From Stenotrophomonas maltophilia (GTDB lineage: Bacteria; Pseudomonadota; Gammaproteobacteria; Xanthomonadales; Xanthomonadaceae): a stretch of 64,000 bases of DNA. Below are positions 16,110 through 26,858 of this stretch, in pieces. The notes beneath the pieces are model-generated. The model was not told where the DNA came from, did not search any database, and saw nothing but the letters and a program-made list of their open reading frames with translations. The translations under genes and the position numbers were made by a program. The DNA is taken from positions 2,946,501 through 3,010,500 of the forward strand of contig NZ_CP029773.1 in the NCBI RefSeq assembly GCF_003205835.1, written 5' to 3'. Every line of letters starts with the position of its first letter. Within the stretch, counting starts at the first letter, position 1.

Positions 16110-16223
16110 AATACAACTGAGACTTCTGACAAGGTTGTCACTAGACGCAGCGCACACTTTTCTTGCCAGCCTCACGTACATCTGCCTATCGTGATCCTGC
16201 CGGATCCGGGGGCGGGGGAATGC

Positions 16224-17660
16224 ATGACGTTGCGTGCTGCACTGTTTTTTCTGGTCACGCACGCGCTCGTCATTGCCTTGATCGGCCCCCAGGACCCAGT
16301 GGGCTCCTATCTTCTGCTGATCACCGCTCCTCTGTTGGCCGCACTGGCCTGCCTGAGACGCGCACGGGACAGCCAGGCCGCCTGCAAGTGGCGGATGCTG
16401 GGCGCCGCCGTCGCCCTGTTCTCGCTTGCATTGCTGGCCCTGCTGTACCGCAACGTGGCTGGCCTCGACCCTGCGCAGATGACCGCGTCATCCTTGATCC
16501 TGTACGTGTTCTACCGGATTCCATTGACCTACGTGGCCGCCAGCCCGGGCGGCGGGAATCGCTACATCCGTGCCGTGGACCTCGGGATCATCGCGCTGCT
16601 ATGGCTGCTGTACTACGGGCATACGCGGGCGATGGCGCCACTGAACACCGCCTTGTGGACGCAGTGCCTGAACACCATGAGCAGCGTGCAGAACAGCCTG
16701 GTGTTCTGCTTCGCACTGATCCGTTTCCTGGCCGAGGACAATCCGGACCGCCGCGATTTTTTCCGGACGCTGACGATCTACGCGCTGGGCTACTTCCTGC
16801 TGGCCTTCTACATCAATACCTATCAGCCGCAGGTGCCCGACGGCAACTGGGGCGACCTGCTGATCAGTGGACTGTTCGTACTGCTGGCGGTCATGGCCGG
16901 CAACAACCGCCGCCCAGCGGTGCCGGTATCGCGCAGCCTGCGGCGCATCGTCGATGCCGGCGTGCCGCTGATGCTGCCGTTGCTGCTGATGATGGTAGCG
17001 CTGCTGGTCGCACGCCTGCAGCCGACCCTGGCCACGGTCGGCTTCATCGGCGCCCTGCTCGGCTATGCGCTGCGCAGCGTGCTGAGCCAGATCGAAATCC
17101 AGCGCCAGCGCGATGAGCTGGAAACGCTGGCCCGGCGCGATCCGCTGACCGGGCTGGGCAACCGGCGCAGCTTCGATGAATCGCTTGGCGCGGCCCACCG
17201 CCGTGCCCGCCGCCAGGGCCTTGGCCTGGCCGTGCTGATGATCGACATCGATCACTTCAAGCGGCTCAATGACACCTACGGTCACCCTGAAGGTGACCGC
17301 CGCCTGCGCGCTGTTGCGGCGATTCTCGACGGCTGCCTGCAGCGCGGCGATGACCTGCTGGCCCGCTACGGTGGCGAGGAGTTCATTGCCGCCCTGCCCT
17401 CATCCGATACCTCGCACGCGCTGGATCTGGGCGAACGGCTGCGCGCTGCTGTCGAACATGCGGCACTGCCTGCCCCGCACGGCCATGTGACCATCAGCGT
17501 CGGCGTGGCCTGGCAGGCTGCCGGCGACGAGCGCGAGCCGGATGACCTGGTCGACCGCGCCGACCAGGCCCTGTACCGGGCCAAGCACGCCGGCCGCAAC
17601 TGCGTGCAGCTCGCCCCGGACGCGACGACCGGGGAGGAGGCTGACGGACGCCGTGCCTAG
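16224..17660 (+). CDS. Membrane-bound diguanylate cyclase (GGDEF)
   Basis: 478 aa. The N-terminal ~295 residues carry about eight hydrophobic helices with short loops and no recognised sensor domain (7TM-like). The C-terminal ~170 are a GGDEF domain opening [18 protein letters not shown], with active site GGEEF in [12 protein letters not shown]. The I-site RGDD lies five residues upstream, so product inhibition by c-di-GMP should be intact. It makes c-di-GMP from 2 GTP. I prefer the ATG at 16224 (MTLRAALFF), preceded by a G-rich stretch, over 16191, because it puts the first helix at the N-terminus. Its TAG stop shares the palindrome CTAG with the stop of the convergent chemoreceptor gene (4-base overlap). 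Confidence 0.9.
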   Translation: MTLRAALFFLVTHALVIALIGPQDPVGSYLLLITAPLLAALACLRRARDSQAACKWRMLGAAVALFSLALLALLYRNVAGLDPAQMTASSLILYVFYRIPLTYVAASPGGGNRYIRAVDLGIIALLWLLYYGHTRAMAPLNTALWTQCLNTMSSVQNSLVFCFALIRFLAEDNPDRRDFFRTLTIYALGYFLLAFYINTYQPQVPDGNWGDLLISGLFVLLAVMAGNNRRPAVPVSRSLRRIVDAGVPLMLPLLLMMVALLVARLQPTLATVGFIGALLGYALRSVLSQIEIQRQRDELETLARRDPLTGLGNRRSFDESLGAAHRRARRQGLGLAVLMIDIDHFKRLNDTYGHPEGDRRLRAVAAILDGCLQRGDDLLARYGGEEFIAALPSSDTSHALDLGERLRAAVEHAALPAPHGHVTISVGVAWQAAGDEREPDDLVDRADQALYRAKHAGRNCVQLAPDATTGEEADGRRA

Positions 17661-19483
17661 ACCGCGTGCAACGCGGCCACCCCGTGCGGATGGCCACCCC
17701 CGCCCTGCACACGGAAGCTCGCCACGGTCTGCAGCAGCTGCGCCGATTGTTCCTCCATGCTGCGTGCCGCCGCCGAGGCCTCCTCGACCAGAGCCGCGTT
17801 CTGCTGGGTACCCTGGTCGATCAGATCGACCGCATGGTTCATCTGCTGGATGTCATCGCTCTGCTGCTGCGAGGCGGTGCTGATCTCGGTCATCAGGTCG
17901 CTCACCCGGCGGACGTTGGTCACGATCTCATCCATGGTGCGGCCCGCACTCTCGACCTGGGCAGTGCCGGCTCCCACATTGGCAACCGACTCGTCGATCA
18001 GGTGCTTGATCTCCTTGGCCGCGCTGGCCGAGCGCTGTGACAGCTCGCGGATCTCGGTGGCGACCACGGCGAAGCCACGGCCATGTTCGCCCGCACGTGC
18101 CGCTTCCACCGCTGCGTTCAGCGCCAGGATGTTGGTCTGGAAGGCGATGCCATCGATCACCCCGATGATGTCGACGATGCGTCGCGAGGACGCGTTGATC
18201 ACCGCCATCGTTTCGACCACCTCGTGCACCACGCTGCCGCCACGCGCAGCGACATCGGCCGCGCCACCGGCCAGCTGGCTGGCCTGGCGTGCGTTGGTGG
18301 CGGTGCGCTGCACGGTCTCGGCCAGGCCCTTCATCGACACCGCGGTCTCCTCCAGCGAGGCGGCCTGCTGCTCGGTGCGCTGCGACAGGTCACTGTTGCC
18401 CTGCGCGATTTCGGTCGCGCCCACCGCAATGGTGTCGGCGGCGAACTTGATCTGGCCGATGATGGCGGCCATCGCCTCGACCAGCGCGTTCACGCCCTCG
18501 CACAGCTCCGCGATCGAACCCTGCTTGTCCGTCATCGCAACGCGTCGGGTCAGATCGCCCTGCTTGGCAGCGGCCACCACTTCCCGGGTCTGCGCCACGG
18601 CGCGCTGCATGGCCTGGTTCTCATGCACCTGCGCGGTGATGTCGGTTGCGTACTTGACGACCTTGAACGGCTTGCCGTTGAGGTCGAGGATGGGGTTGTA
18701 GGAGGCCTGGATCCAGACCTCGCGCCCGCCCTTGCCCAAGCGGCGATACTGGCCGGCATCGTATTCGCCACGCCCGAGCTTCTCCCAGAACCGGCGATAC
18801 TCATCGCTGCTGCGATGGCCCGGCTCGACGAACAGCGAGTGGTGCTGCCCACGCACCTCATCCAGGCTGTAGCCGGTGACGGCGAGGAAGTTCTCATTGG
18901 CCGAGAGGATGCGCCCGTCCATGCCGAATTCGATCACTGCCTGCGATTTGCCGATCGCCGCCAGCTGCCCGGCCGAATCGGCCGCCTGCAGTTTCTGCGC
19001 GGTGATGTCGGTGGCGAACTTGACCACCTTGTACGGGCGTCCCTGACGATCCAGGACCGGGTTGTACGACGCCTGGATCCAGATCTCGCGCTGGCCCTTG
19101 CCGAAGCGCCGATACTGTCCGGCGTCATATTCGCCGCGCCCCAACCGCGCCCAGAAGTCGCGGTATTCGGCGCTGCGCGCCTGCTCGGCATCGACGAACA
19201 GTGAATGGTGCTTGCCCTGGATCTCCTCCAGCCGGTAGCCCATCGCCTGCAGGAAATTGTCGTTGGCCTGCAGGATGGTGCCATCGAGCGCGAACTCGAT
19301 GACGGCCTGCACGCGATGCAGCGCCGCGACCTGCGCTTCCAGTTCGGCGCGGTCGGTTACCGCCGGCTCGGTGCGGGTGCGCTGATGCGGAGCAAGGGCG
19401 CCCAGCAGCGCGCGCCACGGCGACCAACGGGTATGCAGCTCGGCCGGCGCCTGCGCGCCCGCCGTGAAGCCTGGAATGAGCAT
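17657..19483 (-). CDS. Soluble methyl-accepting chemotaxis protein with two PAS domains
   Basis: 608 aa without a membrane helix. PAS1 (about 50-165) and PAS2 (about 170-290) are close duplicates: each has [26 protein letters not shown] and the P-V/I-LD-x-G-x-P block before a PAC end. This is the Aer/BdlA-like arrangement that often binds flavin or haem. The signalling domain (about 320-590) has the hairpin tip [37 protein letters not shown]. It would signal through CheA/CheW from the cytoplasm. A consensus sigma-28 promoter lies upstream at 19714-19740, leaving a ~220-base leader, so it is expressed with the flagellar regulon. The stop overlaps that of the diguanylate cyclase. Confidence 0.93.
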   Translation of the reverse strand: MLIPGFTAGAQAPAELHTRWSPWRALLGALAPHQRTRTEPAVTDRAELEAQVAALHRVQAVIEFALDGTILQANDNFLQAMGYRLEEIQGKHHSLFVDAEQARSAEYRDFWARLGRGEYDAGQYRRFGKGQREIWIQASYNPVLDRQGRPYKVVKFATDITAQKLQAADSAGQLAAIGKSQAVIEFGMDGRILSANENFLAVTGYSLDEVRGQHHSLFVEPGHRSSDEYRRFWEKLGRGEYDAGQYRRLGKGGREVWIQASYNPILDLNGKPFKVVKYATDITAQVHENQAMQRAVAQTREVVAAAKQGDLTRRVAMTDKQGSIAELCEGVNALVEAMAAIIGQIKFAADTIAVGATEIAQGNSDLSQRTEQQAASLEETAVSMKGLAETVQRTATNARQASQLAGGAADVAARGGSVVHEVVETMAVINASSRRIVDIIGVIDGIAFQTNILALNAAVEAARAGEHGRGFAVVATEIRELSQRSASAAKEIKHLIDESVANVGAGTAQVESAGRTMDEIVTNVRRVSDLMTEISTASQQQSDDIQQMNHAVDLIDQGTQQNAALVEEASAAARSMEEQSAQLLQTVASFRVQGGGGHPHGVAALHAV

Positions 19484-19713
19484 TGTCTGATCCTCGGTGT
19501 CCGGTAAGCGGTTGCGACCCGACGGGCGGGATGCCCGGCGGCAACTTCAGTTGCTTGGGACTACAGGTACCGGCAGGCACCCCTCGAGCGGCTGGCAAGA
19601 ACGTCTGGTGCGGGTGCGATCGGCATAGGCAACGGCGGAACACACAGCGCGGACCGCCCATCGGGGGCAGCCTGGGGTCCTGCAGCGGGTGACTGGAGCG
19701 GGATCCAGAGGGG

Positions 19714-19740
19714 ATATCGGCGATGGGGTTCGGGGCTTTA
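19714..19740 (-). promoter_or_regulatory. Sigma-28 (FliA) promoter of the chemoreceptor gene
   Basis: On the minus strand: TAAA, exactly 15 bases, GCCGATAT, against the FliA consensus TAAA-N15-GCCGATAA (one mismatch at the last base). The -35 TAAA overlaps the TAA stop of the upstream GNAT gene. The only gene in position to use it is the chemoreceptor. Confidence 0.82.
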
Positions 19741-20283
19741 GCGGGATTCCGCGACGTCCGTCGCAACTCCATGCATGCGCGCAGGAATGCGATAGACGAT
19801 TGCCGTGTACTTCACTTCCTGCTCACGCGCGACGGGCACGCCCCCCAGGGATTCGGCCAGACGCCGGCTCGGCGCGTTCTGCTCGGCCACCGGATAGCGG
19901 AATGCCGCGCATCGCAGGCGCCCGGAAGCCCACGACCACACCGCCGCCACGGCTTCCCGGCCGTAGCCCTGGCCATGCATCGCTTCATCGATCCAGATGC
20001 CGAGTTCTGGTTCGGCGTCCATGGTTCGATGCAGGCCGGCCAGACCAAGGAAGGCGCCATCGTCACGTCGGCGGATGACAAAGGTGATGTCCGTCCCCTC
20101 GGCGATGGTGGGCAACCACGCCTGCCAGACCGCAGTGAAGGCCTGCTCCGACGGCGGCGGCTCGAAGGCCATGTAGCGTGTCAGCCCCGGCGTGATCGCT
20201 GCGAACACCTCATCGGCATCCTCCGCCGTGAAAGGCCGCAGGCACAACCTCGCACTTTCGATCACCCGGTTGCCTGAGGTCAT
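19738..20283 (-). CDS. GNAT N-acetyltransferase, RimJ/RimL type
   Basis: 181 aa from ATG 20283 (an upstream in-frame ATG at 20322 would add 13 residues; neither has a strong ribosome site). Features: IESARLCLRPFTAEDADEVFAAI at the start, ITFVIRRRDDGAFLGLAGLH, motif A ELGIWIDEAMHGQGYGREAVAAVW, and RRLAESLGGVPVAREQEVKY at the end. It resembles the [SSU r-protein]-alanine acetyltransferase subgroup; substrate unknown. The sigma-28 promoter of the chemoreceptor gene starts within its stop codon, so this gene shares little regulation with its downstream neighbour. It is divergent from the DUF5694 gene. Confidence 0.85.
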   Translation of the reverse strand: MTSGNRVIESARLCLRPFTAEDADEVFAAITPGLTRYMAFEPPPSEQAFTAVWQAWLPTIAEGTDITFVIRRRDDGAFLGLAGLHRTMDAEPELGIWIDEAMHGQGYGREAVAAVWSWASGRLRCAAFRYPVAEQNAPSRRLAESLGGVPVAREQEVKYTAIVYRIPARMHGVATDVAESR

Positions 20284-20433
20284 GTCCTGCACCACGATTT
20301 CATTGCATCCAGCCTCGCTCATGAGGCGCGTGCAACGCAAGCCGAAAGGGCCATGACCAACGGGGGATTCCCGGACGCCGGGAAACGGCCAGCATGCAGT
20401 GACCTGAAGGATGTTCACGGACACGGAGATCAC

Positions 20434-21522
20434 ATGCTTGCACGCTTGGCCAGCTACCTCTTCCTGGGACTGTGCAGTACCGGTGCCCTGGCTGCCGATG
20501 CCGCCTATCGGCCGTCCTTCCATCCCGACCAGCTGAAGGGTCCGCCTGCCGGTCGCCCAAACGAGGTCCTGGTGCTGGGCAGCCCGCACCTGTCCAGCCT
20601 GCCGAAGACCTTCAAGCCAGCAATGCTGGAGCCCCTGCTGCAGCGACTGCAGGCCTGGCAGCCAACGGTGATCGCGGTGGAGAACCTGTCCGGCCTGCAG
20701 TGCGACTTCATGCGCCGCAATCCAGGCCGCTACGCCGGAAGTGTCGAGGACTACTGCGTCGATCCAGCACCGGCGCAGGCCGCGACCGGCCTGGACGTTC
20801 CCAGCGCCAATGCCGAGATGGAACGCCTGCTTGCGGACTGGCCGAGCGAACCCAGCGCCGCCCAGCGGCGCCGATTGGCCGCGGTTTTCCTCGCTGCGGG
20901 CGAGAACGGTTCGGCCGTCGTGCAGTGGCTGCGGTTGCCCAGTGAAGAGCGTCGTGTCGGTGACAGCCTGACCCCTGAACTGGTGCGCTACCTCGACACC
21001 CGCATGGCCAAGCCGAACGAAGTGGGCATGGTCGCAGGCGTACTGGCCGCACGGCTGGGCCTGGAACGGCTGTGGTCGGTCGACGACCACACCGCGGATT
21101 CGCCCACGCCGGCATCCCGGAAGAAGGCCTACGCTGCCGCCATCAGGGCCGCCTGGGACAATCCCTTCGTCGAGACGCGAATGGCCGCTGACGAGCAACT
21201 CGAAGCCAATCTCGACAAACCCGAGGGGCTGCTCGAGATGTATCGCGCGTACAACAGCGCGGACGCCGCGATGATGGCCTACAACAGCGACTTCGGTGCG
21301 ACCCTGGTCGAGCCGTCGCCGGAGGGCTTCGGCCGCAACTACGTGGGCTACTGGGAAACCCGCAACCTGCGCATGGTCGCCAACATGCGCGACGTACTCG
21401 GGCAACAGCCGGGTGCGCGCATGCTGACCATCGTCGGCGCCTCGCACAAGGGCTACTACGAGGCGTACCTCAACCTGATGCACGACGTGCAGCTGGTCAG
21501 TTCGGATGAAGTGCTGCGTTGA
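20434..21522 (+). CDS. DUF5694 family protein, exported
   Basis: 362 aa. A signal peptide (MLARLASYLFLGLCSTGALA) is followed by one domain that begins NEVLVLGSPHLSSL and ends LTIVGASHKGYYEAYLN. These two blocks (early G-x-P/T-H and late G-x-x-H-K) are the arrangement of the TraB/ChaN-like fold to which DUF5694 belongs. Between them lie ADWPSEPSAAQRR, DTRMAKPNEVGMVAG and EMYRAYNSADAAMMAYNSDFG, helical segments typical of this DUF. A proposed metallohydrolase role for TraB-like proteins is not demonstrated for this family. GGAG stands six bases before the ATG at 20434. It appears monocistronic, with a small membrane protein gene convergent downstream. Confidence 0.82.
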   Translation: MLARLASYLFLGLCSTGALAADAAYRPSFHPDQLKGPPAGRPNEVLVLGSPHLSSLPKTFKPAMLEPLLQRLQAWQPTVIAVENLSGLQCDFMRRNPGRYAGSVEDYCVDPAPAQAATGLDVPSANAEMERLLADWPSEPSAAQRRRLAAVFLAAGENGSAVVQWLRLPSEERRVGDSLTPELVRYLDTRMAKPNEVGMVAGVLAARLGLERLWSVDDHTADSPTPASRKKAYAAAIRAAWDNPFVETRMAADEQLEANLDKPEGLLEMYRAYNSADAAMMAYNSDFGATLVEPSPEGFGRNYVGYWETRNLRMVANMRDVLGQQPGARMLTIVGASHKGYYEAYLNLMHDVQLVSSDEVLR

Positions 21523-21567
21523 AGCCAGGCGCGGATCGCAGGGATGATGGCGGTGCCCTCAGCGCCA

Positions 21568-21798
21568 TCATCCTGCGCCCTTCCTGCCTGCTCGCCACAA
21601 CACGAGACTGGCGCCGCCGATACAGGACAGCGTGAACACCAGCAGGGCGATGGCACCGCCCTGCAGGACCGGCAGCAACGCCTGCGCGTGCAGATCGTCG
21701 CGCACTTCTTCCAGGCGCAGGCTGGCGGCCAGCGCCAGGCACCAGCCGACCATTGCCGGGGCATACGCCCGCAGCGCAACCGGGCTCCAGACTTTCAT
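21568..21798 (-). CDS. Small membrane protein, function unknown
   Basis: 76 aa with two hydrophobic segments (about 11-27 and 46-68) separated by a short charged stretch LRLEEVRDDLHAQA, ending in RAGRKGAG. AGGTG lies six bases before the ATG, which supports real translation. The hairpin topology places both termini on the same side. Family not recognised. It lies downstream of the PAS-GGDEF gene's start-distal side but on its own; 62 bases separate it from the stop of the upstream diguanylate cyclase gene on the same strand, so read-through from that gene is possible. Confidence 0.65.
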   Translation of the reverse strand: MKVWSPVALRAYAPAMVGWCLALAASLRLEEVRDDLHAQALLPVLQGGAIALLVFTLSCIGGASLVLWRAGRKGAG

Positions 21799-21860
21799 GG
21801 GATCACCTGCTCGAGTGGGGATGCGCGCAGTATTCGCGCGCGTCCTCTCACAGCCTGAGA

Positions 21861-24050
21861 TCAGCCTTCGGCGGTTTCGGAATCATCGCTGGGCAGCTCG
21901 CTGGCCTCGCCCTGCACCTGAACGTTGTTGCGACCCAGCGCCTTGGCCCGGTAGCACTGGGCATCGGCAGCGGCCACGGCCTGATCGACGCTCATCCCAC
22001 CGGCCAGCGGCGCGATACCGATGCTGGCGCCGACCCGCAGCCGGTCCTGGTCCCACGGAATGGAAAGAGATGCCAGCGTGTGCAGCAGCTCAGCGCCGAT
22101 GCGGGCAGCGCGTCGCGGCGTGCACCCGGACAGGATCACTGCGAATTCGTCGCCCCCCAGCCGCGCCACCACGTCCGAATCGCGCACGCCGTGGCGCAGC
22201 ACGCTGGCCACTGCCCACAGCACGGCATCGCCGGCCAGATGGCCCCAGGTGTCGTTGACCGGCTTGAAGCGATCCAGATCGATGTACATCAACGAGGCCG
22301 CCTGGCCGGTGCGCTCGACGCGGGTGATGGCCTGCTGCAGGTGCACCTCGAAACCGCGGCGGTTGCTCAGCTCGGTCAGCGGATCGATCTCGGCCAGGTG
22401 GCGGGCTTCGCGCTGGCGTGCACGCTGCTGGGTGTCGTCGCGCAGCACCCAGACCGCGCCGCGCACGTGGCCTTCGTCATCACGCAACCAGGCGCGGGTC
22501 AGGTCCACCGGTACGGTGGCGGTGCCGAGGCGAAGCAACAGATCGGCATGCAGGTCCACCGCATTGCTTTCCGGGTCCAGCAGTACCGACACGTCCAGTA
22601 CCGAGCCGGGCGCGTACTCGGTGGTCAGCGCCAGTACGTCCTGTACCTTGTGCCCGGCCAGCGACAGCGCACCATCGCCCGCCAGCGTGCGCACCGCGGC
22701 GGCATTGGCATAGTCGATGCGGCCATCGAGGCTGACGCTGAGCACCAGGTCGGCCACTGCATCCAGCGTGATGCGGCTGCGTTGTTCACTCTCGAACAGA
22801 CGCTGCTCGCTGCTGCGCTGGGCGGTGATGTCCTGGATCTGCGACACGAAATGCAGCGGCTCGCCGTGCTCGTTGCGCACCAGCGATACCGACAGCCGCG
22901 CCCAGATGATGCGCCTGTCGCGGTCGAGATAGCGCTTTTCCAGGTGATAGTGGCTGCGTCGTCCGGCCAGCAGGTCCTGCACCAGGGCCAGGTCGGTCTG
23001 CAGGTCGTCGGGATGGGTCAGCCGCTGGAAATCGACCTGCAGCAGTTCTTCGCGCGGATAGCCCAGGATCCGGCACAGCGCGTCGTTGACGTCCAGCCAG
23101 CGCCCTTCCAGCGACACCAGTGCCATGCCCAGTGCGGCGGAGGTGAACGCGCCCGCGAACTTCTCCGCCGACAGCCGTGCTTCGGCGCGCGCCTGCAGGA
23201 TCTCGGTAATGTCGATGGCCATGCCGACGTAGCCGATGCGTGCTCCATCGGCGCTCTCCATGCGGCTGATCGACAGGCGCACCTGGCGTGACTGGCCATC
23301 CTTGCGCAGCAGCGTCCACTGCCGCGAGTAGGTCTGCCCGTCGGCACGCGCGCTCAGCGCCTCGAACACGCCAGGAAGATTGCCATCAGCATCGGCCAGC
23401 GGTTGCAACCAGGCTTTCAGTTCGGCCGGATCGTGGAAGGCATCGAGGCGGCGCTGGCCGACCACCTCCGGCGCGGTGTAACCGAGCAGGCGCTGCGCGC
23501 CGGTATTGAACAGGGTGATGGTGCCGTCGGTATCGGTGGCGATCACCGCCACCTCATCGGACGCATCGACCACCGCCTGCAGGCGCTGGCGGGTCTCGGC
23601 GGCGTCCTGCCGGGCCTGCTGCAGCTCGGTGACGTCGGCATGGGCGCCGGCCATCCACAGCGGCCTGCCCTGCCCGTCCCATTCGAAGACGCGGCCGCGG
23701 TCCTGGATCCAGATCCACTGGCCATTCTTGTGGCGCATGCGCAGCAGGCAGGCGTAGTTGTCGCTGCGCCCTTCGAAATGGTCGTCCAGCGCCGCGTCGG
23801 ACAGCGCGATGTCATCGGGATGGACCAGCTTCAGGAACGTCCTCTGGCAGATCGGTTCCAGTTCTTCCAGGCGGTAGCCGACGATCTCGGCCCAGCGTGC
23901 GTTGACCCGCATCTCACCGGTCTGCACGTTCCATTCCCAGGTACCCGCAGCGGTGCCATCGATGATCATCGCCAGCCGGCGGCGTTCTTCGGCCAGCTCC
24001 TGCAGGCGCCGCTCGAGCAGCCCGTTGCCGTTGTTTCCCTGGCCCGCCAT
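21861..24050 (-). CDS. Multi-PAS diguanylate cyclase
   Basis: 729 aa, no membrane helix. Four PAS/PAC units follow each other: about 25-140 (WEWNVQTGEMRVNARWAEIVG), 150-275 (VIATDTDGTITLFNTGAQRLLG), 285-405 (FTSAALGMALVSLEGRWLDVN) and 415-540 (VLSVSLDGRIDYANAAAVRTL). A GGDEF domain (about 555-720) has LAEIDPLTELSNRRGF and the intact catalytic motif GGDEF, preceded at five residues by the I-site RDSD. It should make c-di-GMP in response to cytoplasmic signals sensed by PAS. The ATG at 24050 follows AGGATTG. No EAL domain is present, so it is a synthase only. It is likely monocistronic or followed by the 76-aa gene. Confidence 0.92.
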   Translation of the reverse strand: MAGQGNNGNGLLERRLQELAEERRRLAMIIDGTAAGTWEWNVQTGEMRVNARWAEIVGYRLEELEPICQRTFLKLVHPDDIALSDAALDDHFEGRSDNYACLLRMRHKNGQWIWIQDRGRVFEWDGQGRPLWMAGAHADVTELQQARQDAAETRQRLQAVVDASDEVAVIATDTDGTITLFNTGAQRLLGYTAPEVVGQRRLDAFHDPAELKAWLQPLADADGNLPGVFEALSARADGQTYSRQWTLLRKDGQSRQVRLSISRMESADGARIGYVGMAIDITEILQARAEARLSAEKFAGAFTSAALGMALVSLEGRWLDVNDALCRILGYPREELLQVDFQRLTHPDDLQTDLALVQDLLAGRRSHYHLEKRYLDRDRRIIWARLSVSLVRNEHGEPLHFVSQIQDITAQRSSEQRLFESEQRSRITLDAVADLVLSVSLDGRIDYANAAAVRTLAGDGALSLAGHKVQDVLALTTEYAPGSVLDVSVLLDPESNAVDLHADLLLRLGTATVPVDLTRAWLRDDEGHVRGAVWVLRDDTQQRARQREARHLAEIDPLTELSNRRGFEVHLQQAITRVERTGQAASLMYIDLDRFKPVNDTWGHLAGDAVLWAVASVLRHGVRDSDVVARLGGDEFAVILSGCTPRRAARIGAELLHTLASLSIPWDQDRLRVGASIGIAPLAGGMSVDQAVAAADAQCYRAKALGRNNVQVQGEASELPSDDSETAEG

Positions 24051-24257
24051 CAATCCTGCCCCCTGCCGGCGCGGGCAGGCGCCGACCGCAGCGAAGCGCT
24101 GCAGCCTGCGACGAAGACGGCGGGTCGTGCTGGCGTCATGGCCCTCCCCAGCGACAGCGGGGAGGCCGAACGCCCCCCTCAGGCGCAAGTGTGCGCAATC
24201 ACGGGGAAAACCGACAAGTCCCCCGCCCCGGATCAACCGTGACGGGGGGCACGATCT

Positions 24258-26651
24258 TCAGCTGCGCTTGGCGCGGGCGAAGGCCTCGGCCAGGGCATTG
24301 TTGGCCGGTGGGGCCGACGGGCCGGGGCGGCCGCCATTGCCCTGGCCGCGGTTCGGCCCACGGTTCTGCCCGCCGGCGTCGCGGCGCGGCCCCTGACCCT
24401 GGCCCTGGCTGCGCTCATCGCGCTGGCCCGGGCGGCTGGTGGCCTGGCCCGGGGTGTCGTCCAGGCGCCGGGTCAGGGCGATGCGCTTGCGCGGCACGTC
24501 CACCTCCAGCACCTTGACCTTGACGATGTCACCGGCCTTGACCACGTCACGCGGGTCCTTCACGAAGGTATCGGACAGCGCCGAAATGTGGATCAGGCCG
24601 TCCTGGTGCACGCCGATATCGACAAACGCCCCGAAGGCGGCGACGTTGCTCACCACCCCTTCCAGCACCATGCCTTCGCGCAGGTCCTTGATGTCCTCGA
24701 CGCCTTCGGCGAAGCGCGCGGCCTTGAACTCCGGGCGCGGGTCACGGCCCGGCTTCTCCAGCTCCTTGAGGATGTCGCGCACGGTCGGCACGCCGAAGGT
24801 GGCATCGGTGAACTGCTCGGCCTTCAGGCCGCGCAGGAAGCTGCCATCACCGATCAGCGCCTTGATCGGGCGCGCGGTGCTGGCCACGATGCGCTCGACC
24901 ACCGGATAGGCTTCGGGGTGTACCGCCGAGGCGTCCAGCGGCTGGTCGCCATCGGCGATACGCAGGAAGCCGGCGCACTGCTCGAAGGTCTTCTCGCCCA
25001 GGCGCGCGACCTTCAGCAGGTCCTTGCGACGCTTGAACGGGCCGTTGTCGTCACGATGGCGCACGATGTTCTCGGCCACCGTGGCCGACAGGCCGGACAC
25101 GCGCGACAGCAGCGCGGCCGAGGCGGTGTTGACGTAGACGCCGACCGCGTTCACGCAGTCCTCCACGCGCGCGTCCAGCGCCCGCGCCAGGCGGTACTGG
25201 TCCACGTCGTGCTGGTACTGGCCGACGCCGATCGCCTTGGGTTCGATCTTGACCAGTTCGGCCAGCGGATCCTGCAGGCGGCGCGCGATCGACACCGCGC
25301 CACGCAGCGACACGTCCAGCCCCGGGAATTCCTTCGCCGCGAACTCGGACGCCGAGTACACCGACGCACCCGCCTCGCTGACGACCACCTTCTGCAGCTT
25401 CGGGTTGGCGACAGCCTTGATCGCTTCGCCGGCCAGCTTGTCGGTTTCGCGGCTGGCGGTGCCGTTGCCGATCGCGATCAGTTCCACGTTGTGCCTGGCG
25501 CACAGCTGCTTGATCGTCTGCAGCGACTGCTCCCACTGGCGGCGCGGCTCGTGCGGGTAGATGGTGTCGGTGGCGACCAGCTTGCCGGTGGCATCGACCA
25601 CGGCGATCTTGCAGCCGGTGCGGATGCCCGGGTCCAGGCCCAGCACGGTCTTCGGCCCAGCCGGCGCGGCCAGCAGCAGATCCTTCAGGTTGTCGCCGAA
25701 CACCGCGATGGCTTCGGCTTCGGCCTTTTCGCGGGCCTGGTTGAACAGATCCAGCAGCAGATGGGTGTGCAGCTTGGCACGCCAGGTCAGGCGGCAGGCA
25801 TCCAGCAGCCAGCGGTCGGCGGCACGGCCCTGGTCGGCGATGCCGGCCTTGCGCGCCACGCGCCCTTCGGCGTACTGATGGCCAGCCTCGGCGTCGCTGC
25901 CCGGGTCCAGTTCCAGGAACAGGATTTCCTCGCGGCGCGCACGGAACAGCGCCAGCAACCGGTGCGAGGGAATCTTCGCCAGCGACTCGGCGTGTTCAAA
26001 ATAATCGCGGTACTTGGCGCCTTCGGTTTCCTTGCCCTCGGCCACGCGCGCGCGGATCACGCCGGTCTCGCCCAGCCAGGTGCGCAGCTCACCGACCAGC
26101 GCGGCATCTTCGCCCCAGCGCTCCATCAGGATCGCGCGGGCGCCTTCCAGCGCGGCCTTGGTGTCGGCCACGCCCTTGTCGGTGTCGACGAAACCGGCAG
26201 CAAACACCTGAGGGTCCTGCGTCGGGTCGGCCAGCAGGCCGTCGGCCAGCGGTTCCAGACCGGCCTCGCGGGCGATCTGGGCGCGGGTACGGCGCTTGGG
26301 CTTGTACGGCAGGTACAGGTCTTCCAGCCGGCTCTTGGTATCGGCGGCCAGGATGTCGTTGCGCAGTTCGTCGCTGAGCTTGCCCTGCTCGCCGATGCTG
26401 GCCAGCACCGCCGCGCGACGGTCTTCCAGTTCGCGCAGGTAGGTCAGGCGCACTTCCAGGTTGCGCAGCTGGGTGTCGTCCAGGCCCCCGGTCACTTCCT
26501 TGCGGTAGCGCGCGATGAACGGAACGCTGGCGCCCTCATCGAGCAGGCCGACGGCGGCACGCACCTGGGCGGACTGGGCACCGATCTCGTCGGCGATGGT
26601 CTGGGCGATCTGCTGGGCGAGCGCGCTCTGGGCGTTCTTGGCGTCGTGCAT
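24258..26651 (-). CDS. tex: Tex family RNA-binding transcriptional accessory protein
   Basis: 797 aa, like other bacterial Tex proteins (about 770-790). N-terminal helical region with [24 protein letters not shown]; YqgF-like RNase H fold (about 330-460, [18 protein letters not shown]); HhH repeats ([27 protein letters not shown]); and a C-terminal S1 RNA-binding domain ([33 protein letters not shown]). An extra disordered tail rich in G, R, Q and N (about 725-790) resembles RNA-binding RGG-type tails. Tex helps transcription and acts with RNA polymerase. The ATG at 26651 (MHDAKNAQ) gives the expected family length; the frame to 26768 adds an unlikely Pro/Cys stretch. Confidence 0.95.
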   Translation of the reverse strand: MHDAKNAQSALAQQIAQTIADEIGAQSAQVRAAVGLLDEGASVPFIARYRKEVTGGLDDTQLRNLEVRLTYLRELEDRRAAVLASIGEQGKLSDELRNDILAADTKSRLEDLYLPYKPKRRTRAQIAREAGLEPLADGLLADPTQDPQVFAAGFVDTDKGVADTKAALEGARAILMERWGEDAALVGELRTWLGETGVIRARVAEGKETEGAKYRDYFEHAESLAKIPSHRLLALFRARREEILFLELDPGSDAEAGHQYAEGRVARKAGIADQGRAADRWLLDACRLTWRAKLHTHLLLDLFNQAREKAEAEAIAVFGDNLKDLLLAAPAGPKTVLGLDPGIRTGCKIAVVDATGKLVATDTIYPHEPRRQWEQSLQTIKQLCARHNVELIAIGNGTASRETDKLAGEAIKAVANPKLQKVVVSEAGASVYSASEFAAKEFPGLDVSLRGAVSIARRLQDPLAELVKIEPKAIGVGQYQHDVDQYRLARALDARVEDCVNAVGVYVNTASAALLSRVSGLSATVAENIVRHRDDNGPFKRRKDLLKVARLGEKTFEQCAGFLRIADGDQPLDASAVHPEAYPVVERIVASTARPIKALIGDGSFLRGLKAEQFTDATFGVPTVRDILKELEKPGRDPRPEFKAARFAEGVEDIKDLREGMVLEGVVSNVAAFGAFVDIGVHQDGLIHISALSDTFVKDPRDVVKAGDIVKVKVLEVDVPRKRIALTRRLDDTPGQATSRPGQRDERSQGQGQGPRRDAGGQNRGPNRGQGNGGRPGPSAPPANNALAEAFARAKRS

Positions 26652-26858
26652 TGCTTCAGGTCTATGCCGCGTTTCGGGAAGACCCCATTCTGGCAATCCA
26701 CGACGGAGCCGGACAAGGCATTGACACGGGGCGAGGTTCAGCGGCGAGGCCGGAGTGGACGCCGGCATCCTGGCGAAGAGAGGGCTCGGACTGGCCCTGG
26801 GCTGGGATGCCGGCGCGGGCGCGCGATGGTGGGCGCGCCCTGCCGCGTGTTGCGAAGG

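Noticed and set aside
16191..16223. Upstream ATG of the membrane diguanylate cyclase
   Set aside because: The extra residues MILPDPGAGEC are not membrane-like and the G-rich ribosome site fits 16224 better.
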